Notes: generated by a model from the sequence alone, not told the origin. A DNA stretch of 57,859 nt from Chitinispirillales bacterium (GCA_031254105.1 JAIRVB010000015.1:1-57859); one strand, 5' to 3'. Numbered from the stretch's first letter, positions 39,796 through 48,559 are shown. Numbers and translations: made by a program.

Positions 39796-40572
39796 ATGGA
39801 TTTCGCTACCATTATCGGCATGTGTACAGCGGCGCTGCTCATGTTTTTCGCGATAGGGCCCTCAAACATCACCGCTTTTATCGATCTTCCTTCGATATAT
39901 ATCGTACTTGGAGGTTCTTCGGCGGCTACATTGGCGGCTTTTCCCGCTTCAAAGATGATCAACAGCTTGTCTGTTGCCAGAAACGTTTTTTTTGTCGCTT
40001 CCAAATCTCCGGTCGAAGTTATAAAACAGCTTGTGGAATTTGCGGAGCAGGCGCGCCGCGAGGGGATACTTGCGCTTGAGTCACGGGCAAATGAGATTAA
40101 GGATGAATTCCTGAAAAAAGGTATTCAGCTCGCTGTTGACGGAACAGAACCCGATCTGATTAAGGATATTTTGGAAACCGATATATCATTTACAGAGGAC
40201 AGGCATGCCGAGGGCGCTAAGTTATTTGACTTTATGGGATTCATGGCTCCCGCCTTTGGTATGATGGGAACATCCGTGGGGTTGGTGCTTATGCTTGGCA
40301 ACCTGAGTGATGTTGAATCTATCGGCCCTAACATGGCTGTTGCGCTTATTACAACTTTTTACGGATCGGTTATGGCCAACATGTTTTGTATACCGATTGT
40401 GGAGAAGCTTAAAAACTACTCCCGTAAGGAGATTTTAATAAGAGAGCTTATGCTTGAGGGGATAATGTCGCTTCAATCGGGTGATAACCCGCGCATTGTG
40501 GAGCAGAAACTGACCTCATTCCTTGAACCTTCGCTGCGGTTAGCCGCTATGAAGGATGGAGGAAAGAAATAG
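39796..40572 (+). CDS. motA: Flagellar motor stator protein MotA
   Basis: 258-aa inner-membrane stator subunit that couples ion flow to rotation. Four membrane segments are visible, including IIGMCTAALLMFFAIGPS, IYIVLGGSSAATLAAFPA, GMMGTSVGLVLMLGNL and MAVALITTFYGSVMANMFCI. Family motifs are ARREGILALESRANEI in the cytoplasmic loop, which carries the charged residues that touch FliG, and GFMAPAFGMMGTSVGL with the conserved prolines. It overlaps nothing; motB follows 8 bp later. CAGGAGTCGTTCGT precedes the ATG. Confidence 0.96.
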   Translation: MDFATIIGMCTAALLMFFAIGPSNITAFIDLPSIYIVLGGSSAATLAAFPASKMINSLSVARNVFFVASKSPVEVIKQLVEFAEQARREGILALESRANEIKDEFLKKGIQLAVDGTEPDLIKDILETDISFTEDRHAEGAKLFDFMGFMAPAFGMMGTSVGLVLMLGNLSDVESIGPNMAVALITTFYGSVMANMFCIPIVEKLKNYSRKEILIRELMLEGIMSLQSGDNPRIVEQKLTSFLEPSLRLAAMKDGGKK

Positions 40573-40580
40573 CTTAGTAT

Positions 40581-41333
40581 ATGGCCAAGAAAAAGAAGAA
40601 GCAGGAGAGCGGCGGCGGAGGCACACCCGCCTACATGATGACCTGGAGCGATATCTGTACGCTTCTGCTCTGCTTTTTTGTATTGCTTTTGTCAATGTCC
40701 ACCCTTGATCCCGCCAAGTTTAATTCCGCGGCGTCCTCTTTTCAGAACGCTTTCAGCGGAGTGCTTGAGTCTTTTCCCTCCGTGCTTATTACGAAAGATG
40801 TTTTTGTCCCGAAAATGGGCGGAGATCAGCAGAACAAGCGTATGGCGATAGAAGCCGCGAAAAAAATAAAAAAAAAGATAGAAGAGGAAAAATTAGAGGA
40901 AGCGATAAAGGTGCAGGTTACGGAGAGCGGCATAGCGATAAAAATAGCCGATCCTGTTGGGTTTGACGTAGGAAAAGCGGAAGTAAAGCCGGGGCTTCAT
41001 AAAACATTAAGCGACATTGCCAATGTTATTAACGCCGCGCCCACAAGCAATATAAGGGTAGAGGGGCATACGGATAACGTGCCCATTAACACAGCGCAGT
41101 TCCCGTCGAACTGGGAACTTTCGGCGGCGCGCGCGTTAAACGTAGTAAGATTTATGTCTCAGAGAGGCAACATTGATCCTGCCCGGCTGAGCGCAATAGG
41201 ATACGGAGAACACAGGCCAATGGTTTCAAACGCAACCCCGGAAGGCAGAAGAACAAACAGGCGTATTGAGATTTTTGTGGATTACGTGCAGAAAAAATCA
41301 GGCGATGGAGCGGATTTTACGGTGAATTATTAG
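40581..41333 (+). CDS. motB: Flagellar motor stator protein MotB
   Basis: 250 aa. A Lys-rich cytoplasmic tail (MAKKKKKQES) precedes one membrane helix containing the ion-binding aspartate D24 (MMTWSDICTLLLCFFVLLLS). A periplasmic linker and an OmpA-like peptidoglycan-binding domain follow (SNIRVEGHTDNVPI, SNWELSAARALNVVRFM, RLSAIGYGEHRPM, NRRIEIFV). It anchors the stator to the cell wall. The intergenic distance to motA is 8 bp, so they are co-transcribed. Confidence 0.96.
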   Translation: MAKKKKKQESGGGGTPAYMMTWSDICTLLLCFFVLLLSMSTLDPAKFNSAASSFQNAFSGVLESFPSVLITKDVFVPKMGGDQQNKRMAIEAAKKIKKKIEEEKLEEAIKVQVTESGIAIKIADPVGFDVGKAEVKPGLHKTLSDIANVINAAPTSNIRVEGHTDNVPINTAQFPSNWELSAARALNVVRFMSQRGNIDPARLSAIGYGEHRPMVSNATPEGRRTNRRIEIFVDYVQKKSGDGADFTVNY

Positions 41334-41440
41334 CGGTGGGGAGATAAATAAATCGCCCGTACGAAACGGAATTATCCCCGGCAGGGGCGGCAAACGTGAA
41401 TATTCTGATGACGCAGATAGAAATATATAACATTAAAAAG

Positions 41441-41465
41441 CAGGGGCGTTGCGAGCAGCGCCCCT
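41441..41465. repeat. REP-like palindrome between motB and fliL
   Basis: CAGGGGCG-TTGCGAGCA-GCGCCCCTG makes a stem of about 8 bp. It lies in a 228-bp gap (41334-41561) with no gene. Confidence 0.65.
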
Positions 41466-41561
41466 GTCATGGAATCAGCATAAGGCATGCGGCGCAAAGC
41501 AGGGGCGAATAAATGCCTATACAAATCATAAATCGTTAATTTGGTTATTTGGAGGGTTTTC

Positions 41562-42137
41562 ATGGCAGAGAAAGATAAAAAAGGTAAAAAAGGGGAGGCG
41601 GAAGCGGCACCCGGCGCCGAAGGCGCGGCTCCTGAAGGAGATGTCGCCGGTAAGAAAGATAAGGGCGGAAATAAACTTGCGCTTATTATTGTTCTTTTGT
41701 CTATTGTGGCGGTGCAGGCGGTAGTTGTATATTTTATAGTGCCCAGACCGGAAAATCCTGAGGCCAGGGCTGAAAAGCTAGCTCAGGATTCGATTAGAAT
41801 AGCGCAGGAAGCGGCGACCAAAATGGGAGCGGTTAGCGAGCCTATCGATGCAACTGTCAATATAGCCGGTACGGATGGGGAACGTTATCTCAAAGCGTCT
41901 ATTATCCTTGAGTATGATGAGAATAACAAGCTGATTGGGGCGGAGCTTATCCGCCGCGCTCCGAAGTATAAGAGTTTGCTTATAGACCATTTGGCAAGCC
42001 TTACACTTATGGAGGTTACCGATCCTAACGCCCGTGACAAGATACGCAAAGATCTTATACGTTTGATAAATGGTACTCTCCCTCCCAAGATGGGAGAGGT
42101 GATGGATGTGCACTTTAAGGATTATATTATTCAGTGA
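41562..42137 (+). CDS. fliL: Flagellar basal body-associated protein FliL
   Basis: 191 aa from the ATG at 41562, preceded by TTGGAGGGTTTTC. The N-terminus is charged and low-complexity (KDKKGKKGEAEAAPGAEGAA), followed by one membrane helix (LALIIVLLSIVAVQAVVVYF). The periplasmic FliL domain shows YLKASIILEYDENNKL, APKYKSLLIDHLASLTLMEV and RKDLIRLINGTLP...VMDVHFKDYIIQ. FliL rings surround the stator and stabilise it. The stop codon overlaps the first bases of a long hairpin (42136-42179). Confidence 0.92.
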   Translation: MAEKDKKGKKGEAEAAPGAEGAAPEGDVAGKKDKGGNKLALIIVLLSIVAVQAVVVYFIVPRPENPEARAEKLAQDSIRIAQEAATKMGAVSEPIDATVNIAGTDGERYLKASIILEYDENNKLIGAELIRRAPKYKSLLIDHLASLTLMEVTDPNARDKIRKDLIRLINGTLPPKMGEVMDVHFKDYIIQ

Positions 42138-42179
42138 TTTTAATTATTAATTAGTAAGTATTAATTAATAATTAAAATC
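42136..42179. repeat. 18-bp perfect hairpin overlapping the fliL stop codon
   Basis: GATTTTAATTATTAATTA (42136-42153) is the exact complement of TAATTAATAATTAAAATC (42162-42179) with an 8-nt loop. It contains the last two bases of the fliL stop and ends next to the fliM ribosome-binding site. Confidence 0.8.
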
Positions 42180-42193
42180 GGGAGCCTTGCGCT

Positions 42194-43243
42194 GTGAGCG
42201 ATATACTTTCACAAGAAGAGGTTGATGCTCTGCTTTCGGCAGTTTCTTCCGGTAGTTTTGGAGGGGAAGCAGCTGGCGATAGCGGTTTTTCATCCGTAAG
42301 CAGCGAGCCTGTTGAGGATTCGCCGTCATCCGGAGGGATGATGGATGATTCTGACCACTCGCGCTACGACTTCAGGCGGCCTGACCGTGTATCCAAAGAC
42401 CAAATGCGTACACTGCAGAACCTTCATGAAGGGTACGCCCGTCAGTTTTCCACTTCGCTCACAAATTTTCTGCGCACATTTGTTGAAACAGAACTTGTCA
42501 GTGTAGACCAGCTCACATATTCAGAATTTATAATGTCGATATCCAATCCAAGCTGTATCTATGTGTTTCGCATGGAACCTCTTGAGGGTTTGGCCATTTT
42601 TGAGATTAACCCGTCGCTTGTGTTTTTTATTATCGACCGCTTGTTCGGAGGATTGGGTCGTCCGGTCGAACTAAGCCGTGAGCTGACTTTGATTGAGCAG
42701 AATGTGATAAACCGTATTGTGCAGCGCGGCCTTATGGATTTGCGCACCGTATGGGAGCACATCGGAGCCTTTAACCCCAAAATCGAAACTTACGAAACTA
42801 ACCCGCAGTTCGTACAGATCGCACCCTCAAACGAAACTGTTATTTTAATCTCGCTTGAGGTACGCATGCAGAACGCCTCCGGGCTCATGAGTATCTGCTT
42901 TCCATACATGGTTTTGGAAAGCGTTATTAATAACTTGTCGGGTGAGAGCTGGATGTCCTCTCAGGGCACTACCACCTCCGAAACCCGCGAAATCATGGAG
43001 CAGGAACTCAGTGATGTTGATATCGGCCTCTCTACGGTAATAGGCAATACGAAGCTTACCATAAGGGACCTTTTACAGCTGCAGCGCGGCGATGTTATTT
43101 GCCTCGACAAACCATATGACAGCGATCTTATAGTGCAGCTGGGCGGCAAAACTAAAATGGCGGGCCGCGCCGGTCTTATAGGGCGCAAAAAGGCTGTAAA
43201 AATTACAAAAATAATTGAACAGGAGGTACCTGGCTGTGAGTGA
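42194..43243 (+). CDS. fliM: Flagellar motor switch protein FliM
   Basis: 349-aa C-ring protein that receives phosphorylated CheY and sets rotation direction. The N-terminal CheY-binding peptide is DILSQEEVDALLSAV (residues 3-17). A Ser/Gly linker is followed by the CheC-like middle domain (YDFRRPDRVSKDQMRTLQNL, FLRTFVETELVSVDQLTYSE, GGLGRP for FliG binding) and the C-terminal SpoA domain (LQRGDVICLDKPYDSDLIVQ). It starts at GTG 42194 with GGGAG upstream, and overlaps fliY by 8 bases. Confidence 0.95.
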   Translation: MSDILSQEEVDALLSAVSSGSFGGEAAGDSGFSSVSSEPVEDSPSSGGMMDDSDHSRYDFRRPDRVSKDQMRTLQNLHEGYARQFSTSLTNFLRTFVETELVSVDQLTYSEFIMSISNPSCIYVFRMEPLEGLAIFEINPSLVFFIIDRLFGGLGRPVELSRELTLIEQNVINRIVQRGLMDLRTVWEHIGAFNPKIETYETNPQFVQIAPSNETVILISLEVRMQNASGLMSICFPYMVLESVINNLSGESWMSSQGTTTSETREIMEQELSDVDIGLSTVIGNTKLTIRDLLQLQRGDVICLDKPYDSDLIVQLGGKTKMAGRAGLIGRKKAVKITKIIEQEVPGCE

Positions 43244-44375
43244 TCATTTGTCCCAGGATGAAATAGACAGTCTGCTCAGCGCGATGGCTGAAGGGGGTGA
43301 TATTTCCACCTCTTCCGCCGCTCCAGCCGCCTCTGCCGCAGACAGCGGCGCTTCTGACCGCCTTTCCGTACTGACTCCGTTTTTTGAGCTTTTCTGCACC
43401 CACGCGGGAGACGTGGTTACCTCTGTGGTAACAAAGAAAGTAGTATTCTCTCCCGACCTCTGCACAAAGGCGGATATGGGCGCTGTAGGGCAGAAGGTTA
43501 CAGGCGGTTCCCTGTTACTCAAGCTTTCGTTTACATCCGGTTTAATCGGCGACATGTTCCTTATAATGAATCAGAAATACTCGGCTATTCTTTCGGATTT
43601 AATGATGATGGGGGATGGAAGCGCGCCTTACAATGAAGAGCACAAAGACGCGATAGGCGAGCTGCTGAATAATGTGGTGGGATCTTTTAAAACCGCTTTT
43701 GGCGCTGAGATTAAAGAACAGCTATCCGCCGCAAACGTAGAGGTCACTGATTTTGACGCTAAAAGCCCCCCGATTGATACTAAATCAATGGATATGGGGC
43801 TGGCTAAATTATCTGTTGAGGGTATGGGCGATTCTTATGTGGCGCTTCTCATATCCAATGAACTCGCAAACGCGATTGCCGAAAAGAAATCGCCCGCGGC
43901 CGCGTTTACAGAGAGTACAAACGGCGGTTTTGGCATAAGCCAAGCTGAGATGGACGCGCTCACAAACCTTTCCACATCAAGTTTGGGTTCCGGCAGTGAC
44001 AGCGGCGGTTTTGGCGGCAGCGGCGGCGACTCATCCTACAGCAGCGGCAGCGAAACTTACGGCAGCGGCGCTTTTATGGCTCCGGGCGCGACAGCCGGAG
44101 GCTACAACGGCCCAAAAGAAAATATTGATCTGCTGCTTGATGTCGAGCTTGACATCAATATCGAACTGGGCAGATCAGATTTATCAATTAAAAAGATATT
44201 AGAACTTGCCCCCGGTTCCATTGTTGAACTTGATAAAATGGCCGGAGAGCCTGTCGACCTTCTTGTCAACAATAAAGTGGTTGCGAAGGGTGAAGTCGTA
44301 GTGATAGATGAAAACTTCGGCATACGCATAGTATCTTTGATTCCTGCGGAAGACAGGATTAAGAGTCTCAGGTAG
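43236..44375 (+). CDS. fliY: Flagellar motor switch protein FliY (FliN with CheC-like domain)
   Basis: 379 aa from GTG 43236, with AGGAGG (43221-43226) upstream; it overlaps fliM by 8 bases. The N-terminus repeats the FliM-like peptide LSQDEIDSLLSAM. Residues about 40-220 are CheC-like with one phosphatase-type motif, DAIGELLNN (D-x3-E-x2-N), so it may dephosphorylate CheY-P at the motor. A Gly/Ser-rich linker (SGSDSGGFGGSGGDSSYSSG) joins it to a C-terminal SpoA/FliN domain (VELDINIELGRSDLSIKKIL, LAPGSIVELDKMAGEPVDLL, VVAKGEVVVIDENFGIRI). Bacillus FliY usually has two such motifs; I see only one here. Confidence 0.92.
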   Translation: MSDHLSQDEIDSLLSAMAEGGDISTSSAAPAASAADSGASDRLSVLTPFFELFCTHAGDVVTSVVTKKVVFSPDLCTKADMGAVGQKVTGGSLLLKLSFTSGLIGDMFLIMNQKYSAILSDLMMMGDGSAPYNEEHKDAIGELLNNVVGSFKTAFGAEIKEQLSAANVEVTDFDAKSPPIDTKSMDMGLAKLSVEGMGDSYVALLISNELANAIAEKKSPAAAFTESTNGGFGISQAEMDALTNLSTSSLGSGSDSGGFGGSGGDSSYSSGSETYGSGAFMAPGATAGGYNGPKENIDLLLDVELDINIELGRSDLSIKKILELAPGSIVELDKMAGEPVDLLVNNKVVAKGEVVVIDENFGIRIVSLIPAEDRIKSLR

Positions 44376-44775
44376 GATAACGCTGAGATACAATGTTCGA
44401 ATGCGGAAATATTAAGAATATAGTTTTGATTGAGCGCGGATAAAGGGCGCGGTAAACCGCGCCAGTATAAATGAAAATGTTTGCGCCGCAGGGGTGAACC
44501 TGTATGTTCGCTTCCCAACGCGGGCAATTATACGGTGATTCTGCATAGATGCCAATGCGTCATTGATATATGTATATATGCGAATACGAATAGGGCATTG
44601 GCAGGGGCAGCACTCGCGGCCGCTCTCATCACGCATACGCATCATACATATGGCCCAAAAAAGGACGCCCGCAAGGGGCGCCGGTACAAAGAGGAAAAGG
44701 CCTGGCGTTGCCAGGCCCCCATATATAGATTTTTAATTTTGATTTTATTTTCGTTTTAAGGAGAATCAACCAATA
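44376..44775. other. 400-bp gap fliY-fliO with palindromes and GCGGAAATA remnant
   Basis: It holds a family-A fragment (ATGTTCGAATGCGGAAATAT, 44392-44411), GGCGCGG-TAAA-CCGCGCC (44446-44463, near-perfect), GACGCCC-GCAA-GGGGCGCC (44664-44682) and GGCCTGGC-GTT-GCCAGGCC (44699-44717), the last a possible terminator with weak T-runs after it. No gene is credible. Confidence 0.6.
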
Positions 44776-45330
44776 GTGAATTATTTTCGGATTCTAAATT
44801 TTTCGTTTATCTTGATATTTTTCACCGCGGTCTTGACATTTACATTTGCTCAATACCAGGATCTTGACAGTAAATTCAGCAATGTACTTGGCGGCAGCCA
44901 GAGTTACGATGATACCGCGTTTGCCATCTCTGCTGATCAGGGAACCGCTCCTCTTACACCCCCAAGCCAGCCTGAGAATTACGCGTTAGTTATACTGCGC
45001 ATGATCGGATACCTTGCCATTGTTACAATGGTTATTTTTGCCGTAGCCTGGGCGGTGCGCAAAGTGGGATTTGCCGGTACGTCAAAATTGGGCGGCGGCG
45101 GCAGCATGGATATTATCGAGGTGCTCTCATTTGGACAGAACAGGAACGCGGTTCTTATCCGTGTGGCGGATACTGTGTATCTTTTGGGTCAGACGCCTGA
45201 GAGCATGGTTCTGCTTGAAAAGATCGAGGGGCAGAAGGCGATTGACTTAATAGCCTCTTCCAAGGGCGGTTCTTCGGTTATGAATTTCAAAGAGGCGTTT
45301 AATAGTTTTATAGGAAAGATGAAGAAATAG
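44776..45330 (+). CDS. fliO: Flagellar biosynthesis protein FliO
   Basis: 184 aa from GTG 44776, preceded by AAGGAGAATCAACCAATA. An N-terminal signal-like helix (NFSFILIFFTAVLTFTFAQ) is followed by a periplasmic stretch, one membrane helix (ALVILRMIGYLAIVTMVIFA) and a cytoplasmic beta-rich FliO domain (MDIIEVLSFGQNRNAVLIRV, DTVYLLGQTPESMVLLEKIE). FliO helps assemble the FliP ring of the export gate. Its stop codon is followed 2 bp later by the fliP ATG. Confidence 0.88.
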   Translation: MNYFRILNFSFILIFFTAVLTFTFAQYQDLDSKFSNVLGGSQSYDDTAFAISADQGTAPLTPPSQPENYALVILRMIGYLAIVTMVIFAVAWAVRKVGFAGTSKLGGGGSMDIIEVLSFGQNRNAVLIRVADTVYLLGQTPESMVLLEKIEGQKAIDLIASSKGGSSVMNFKEAFNSFIGKMKK

Positions 45331-45332
45331 TA

Positions 45333-46265
45333 ATGTGTTTTTTTAGGTTAGGGGCTTCGCCTCATACTCGGCGGAGTTTATCTTCGTCAATATCGAATTC
45401 ACAGCCTCTTATGTCCGGGGCTTCGCCGTCTATTAATGATGAGCGAAGTTCTCCCTTATCTGTATCGGATTTACAGCCCTCAGACTTGAGGGCAAAAAAG
45501 CGTTTCTTTAGATATTTCTCCCCTTTACGGCTGGCAGCTTGCGTTCTTTCAATTCTGGTGGTTGGATTATTCACCGCCATCTGTGCCCAGGGTATTCCGG
45601 GTATCTCTCTGAGTGTGGGAAGCAGCAGTAATCCCAGCGATGTTGGGTTGACGCTTCAGATTATTTTTCTTATTACAATTCTGGCTCTTGCGCCTTCCAT
45701 ACTTATAATGACAACTTCATTTGTGCGCATTATTATTGTATTCTCTTTTTTGCGCCGTGCTATTGGCACCCAGACACTGCCTCCTGACCAGCTTTTGGTT
45801 GGACTTGCGCTTTTTCTCACTTTTTTTGTAATGATGCCGGTTTACACTGAGATTAACAGGGATGCGCTCCAGCCTTATCTTGCGCAGGATATACAGTTTC
45901 GGGAAGCGCTTGATATAGCGGGTAAACCGGTTCGTAATTTTATGCTGCGTCAGGTGAGTGAAAAGGACATAGCGCTCTTTGTACGCATAAGCCGCATGCC
46001 GCCGCCGCGTACAATAGACGATCTGCCTTTTGAGGTTATTATTCCGGCGTTTATTATCAGTGAACTTAAAACCGGGTTTATAATCGGCTTCATTTTGTTT
46101 ATTCCGTTTTTGGTGCTTGATATGATCGTAGCCAGCGTACTTCTGTCAATGGGTATGATGATGCTGCCGCCGGCCATGATTTCGATGCCGTTTAAGATAA
46201 TTCTTTTTGTAATGGTTGACGGATGGCATTTAATTGTCCGTCAGCTTGTAATAGGGTTCAGGTAG
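45333..46265 (+). CDS. fliP: Flagellar export gate protein FliP, with unusual N-terminal extension
   Basis: 310 aa if translation starts at ATG 45333, 2 bp after fliO. The FliP core is clear: a signal sequence (LAACVLSILVVGLFTAICAQ, about residues 68-87), LTLQIIFLITILALAPSILI, MTTSFVRIIIVFSFLRRAIG, TQTLPPDQLLVGLALFLTFF and the C-terminal SMGMMMLPPAMISMPFKIIL. FliP builds the pore of the export gate with FliQ and FliR. The first ~60 residues (RLGASPHTRRSLSSSISNSQ and on) are not FliP-like. They are encoded by two imperfect direct repeats (GGGGCTTCGCC at 45351 and 45417). No ATG lies just before the signal sequence; a TTG at 45486 is a possible alternative start. Confidence 0.9.
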   Translation: MCFFRLGASPHTRRSLSSSISNSQPLMSGASPSINDERSSPLSVSDLQPSDLRAKKRFFRYFSPLRLAACVLSILVVGLFTAICAQGIPGISLSVGSSSNPSDVGLTLQIIFLITILALAPSILIMTTSFVRIIIVFSFLRRAIGTQTLPPDQLLVGLALFLTFFVMMPVYTEINRDALQPYLAQDIQFREALDIAGKPVRNFMLRQVSEKDIALFVRISRMPPPRTIDDLPFEVIIPAFIISELKTGFIIGFILFIPFLVLDMIVASVLLSMGMMMLPPAMISMPFKIILFVMVDGWHLIVRQLVIGFR

Positions 46266-46279
46266 GGGAGCGTACTGTA

Positions 46280-46555
46280 ATGGAAAGTGCTTTAGTGATG
46301 GATATTGGCCGCCAGGCGCTTATTATAACGCTCCTTGTTTCGGGGCCGATGCTTATTGTGGGACTGTTTGTCGGTCTCGCGATAGGTATTTTTCAGGCTA
46401 CTACTCAGATTAACGAAGCGACGCTCACCTTTATTCCCAAATTTGTTGGTATAGCGCTGGTGCTTATGGTGCTTATGCCCTGGATGATGCTTAAGCTCAT
46501 AGAGTATACAAATTGGTTGTTTGATTTGATTGGTCAAATAGGTACAATGCGATGA
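46280..46555 (+). CDS. fliQ: Flagellar export gate protein FliQ
   Basis: 91 aa from ATG 46280 (MESALVMDIGRQALIITLLV). Two membrane helices (ALIITLLVSGPMLIVGLFVG and IPKFVGIALVLMVLMPWMML) flank the conserved loop FQATTQINEATLTFIPK. The length is typical. It overlaps fliR by 4 bases (ATGA). Confidence 0.95.
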   Translation: MESALVMDIGRQALIITLLVSGPMLIVGLFVGLAIGIFQATTQINEATLTFIPKFVGIALVLMVLMPWMMLKLIEYTNWLFDLIGQIGTMR

Positions 46556-47346
46556 CCGATCTTCTGATCTCGTTTGATCAGGTGCAGTACTTTATGCTCA
46601 TGTTTGTCAGAGTAATGAGCATGATGATGCTTATGCCGGTTTTTGGCGCTACTTACGTACCCGCTCAGGTTAAGGTTGCGCTCTCTCTTCTTTTGACAAG
46701 CGCCCTTTTTTCCGTTCAGCGTGTGTCCGGCCTGTCTTCTATTGACATAAGTGAATTTTCAATAGGTTTGTTTTTTCTACTTGTGTTTAAGGAGGCGATT
46801 GTTGGTTTTATTATAGGATTTGCCTCCACGTTTTTGTTTACGGCAGTAAATTTTGCTGGACGCATGGTGGATACCATGATGGGTTTTGGGTTTGTCGAGC
46901 TTACAGATCCGCTTTCTCAGGAATCAGTTACAGTGCTTGGTCAGCTGAAGCTGATTCTTTTTACAATTCTTTTTCTTTTGTTTAACGGGCATTACTTTTT
47001 GCTTATTACCGTTCAAAAAAGTTTTGAGCTTGTACCGATGTTTGAAGCTGTGTTCCCCGCGGACCCTATGCTTGCGCACTTTACCTATTTGGTTGCCAAT
47101 ATTTTTATTTTAGGATTTAAGCTCGCGGCGCCGGTTTTTGTGGTATTATTTTTAACGATGGTCGCCCTTGGGATTGTAGCCCGTACAGTGCCCCAGATGA
47201 ATATCTTTTTTGTAGGCCTGCCGCTCAAAATCGCGCTTGGACTGGCCACTACTGTTGTCGTGCTGCCCATGCTGACAGCGCTTTTCAGGCGTATGGCGGA
47301 GGGGCTGATTCAGGATATATGGAAACTGTTGTATATGTTGGCGTGA
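46552..47346 (+). CDS. fliR: Flagellar export gate protein FliR
   Basis: 264-aa polytopic membrane protein. Family segments are MLMFVRVMSMMMLMPVFGAT, VGFIIGFASTFLFTAVNFAG, MMGFGFVELTDPLSQESVTV and VPQMNIFFVGLPLKIALGLA. It completes the FliP5Q4R1 gate. Its start overlaps fliQ. The gap to flhB (47347-47488) contains a diverged REP-like sequence. Confidence 0.95.
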   Translation: MTDLLISFDQVQYFMLMFVRVMSMMMLMPVFGATYVPAQVKVALSLLLTSALFSVQRVSGLSSIDISEFSIGLFFLLVFKEAIVGFIIGFASTFLFTAVNFAGRMVDTMMGFGFVELTDPLSQESVTVLGQLKLILFTILFLLFNGHYFLLITVQKSFELVPMFEAVFPADPMLAHFTYLVANIFILGFKLAAPVFVVLFLTMVALGIVARTVPQMNIFFVGLPLKIALGLATTVVVLPMLTALFRRMAEGLIQDIWKLLYMLA

Positions 47347-47488
47347 GAGGATGGGGCGGCCGTAAGGATCGACCCATCTACACGCGGATCTATTGTAAGG
47401 GCGGCAATCTGCTGTCCGCATATTATGAAAACAACCAAAAACCCAGGGACACGGCCATAACCCCGCGCCCCAATAATCACTACTAAAA

Positions 47489-48559
47489 ATGGCTGAAGAT
47501 TCAGGGCAGGAAAAGACAGAGTCCCCGACCGCTAAGAAGCGCAGTGACGCCCGTAAGGATGGGAGCGTTGCGAAGACCGTTGAGGTGAACTCTGTATTTG
47601 TACTTTTGACCGCGATATTTCTGCTGCGTGTTATGGGCGCGGGGATGTTAAGGGATATTAATGATTTTATCAAGCATTGCTTTGAACTTACAGCCATTAC
47701 CGATATGAGTGATCTGCGTCTGATGGAGATCGCGGGTGAATCAATTGCTTTTTTGATTAAAATTATTCTGCCGTTTGCGGCTGCGATAATGGTTGCCGGC
47801 ATTGTGGCGAATATAATTCAGGTAGGATTCATGTTTACCACTAAACCATTAATGCCTAAATTTTCGAAGATTAATCCTTTAAAAGGTCTTAAACAGAAGT
47901 TTTCGCTGACTACCGTTGTAGAGGCAGTGAAAAGTATCCTTAAGGTTATTATCATAGGTTATGTAGCGTATGTAAGTGTAAAGGGTGAGTATGAGCTGCT
48001 TGTCATGCTCGCCGATACCTCTGTGATGGCGATATGGAATTTTATAACTGAGGCGACGTTTAATATTTTTGTGCGTATAGCTTTAGTGCTGCTTGCGATC
48101 GCGCTGCTTGACTTTAGTTATAAGCGTTACGAGCATGAAAAGAAGCTCAAGATGACCAAGCAGGAGATCAAGGATGAGAGTAAGCAGATGGAGGGAAGTC
48201 CTGAGGTAAAGGGACGTATCCGCTCTCTTCAGAGAGAGATGGCGAGGCGCCGCATGATGGGTGAGGTTCCCAAAGCTACTGTTGTGGTGACAAACCCTAC
48301 GCATATAGCTATCGCTCTGCTTTACGAATCTGAAAAAAATGACGCTCCTGTGGTGGTTGCGAAAGGCAAGCAGCTGATCGCACAGCAGATAAAAAAAATA
48401 GCCGCGGAACACGGTGTACCAATGGTAGAGGACAAACCTTTGGCGCGCGCGATGTATGATAAAATTGAGGTAGGGTTTCCGATACCAGCTGAATTTTTTA
48501 CGGCTGTGGCGGAGATAATGGCTTATGTCTTTAAGCTGAAGAATAAAAGTGCGGCGTAG
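47489..48559 (+). CDS. flhB: Flagellar export switch protein FlhB
   Basis: 356 aa. Residues about 1-215 form the membrane domain with four helices (for example VFVLLTAIFLLRVMGAGMLR, ILPFAAAIMVAGIVANIIQV). The C-terminal cytoplasmic domain contains the autocleavage site NPTH (about 269-272, in VVVTNPTHIAIALLYE), then KGKQLIAQQIKKIAAEHGVP and EDKPLARAMYDKIEVGFPIP. Cleavage between N and P lets FliK switch export from hook to filament substrates. The N-terminus AEDSGQEKTESPTAKKRSDA is typical. flhA, flhF and fleN, often next, are not in the window. Confidence 0.96.
   Translation: MAEDSGQEKTESPTAKKRSDARKDGSVAKTVEVNSVFVLLTAIFLLRVMGAGMLRDINDFIKHCFELTAITDMSDLRLMEIAGESIAFLIKIILPFAAAIMVAGIVANIIQVGFMFTTKPLMPKFSKINPLKGLKQKFSLTTVVEAVKSILKVIIIGYVAYVSVKGEYELLVMLADTSVMAIWNFITEATFNIFVRIALVLLAIALLDFSYKRYEHEKKLKMTKQEIKDESKQMEGSPEVKGRIRSLQREMARRRMMGEVPKATVVVTNPTHIAIALLYESEKNDAPVVVAKGKQLIAQQIKKIAAEHGVPMVEDKPLARAMYDKIEVGFPIPAEFFTAVAEIMAYVFKLKNKSAA

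Noticed and set aside
44699-44717. Certain terminator between fliY and fliO
   Set aside because: The hairpin is perfect, but the T-rich tract starts ~10 nt later with mixed bases, so I list it only as part of the gap.
45362-45580. 72-residue minus-strand open frame opposite fliP
   Set aside because: It is antisense to the fliP start and reads through the repeat units; no support for expression.
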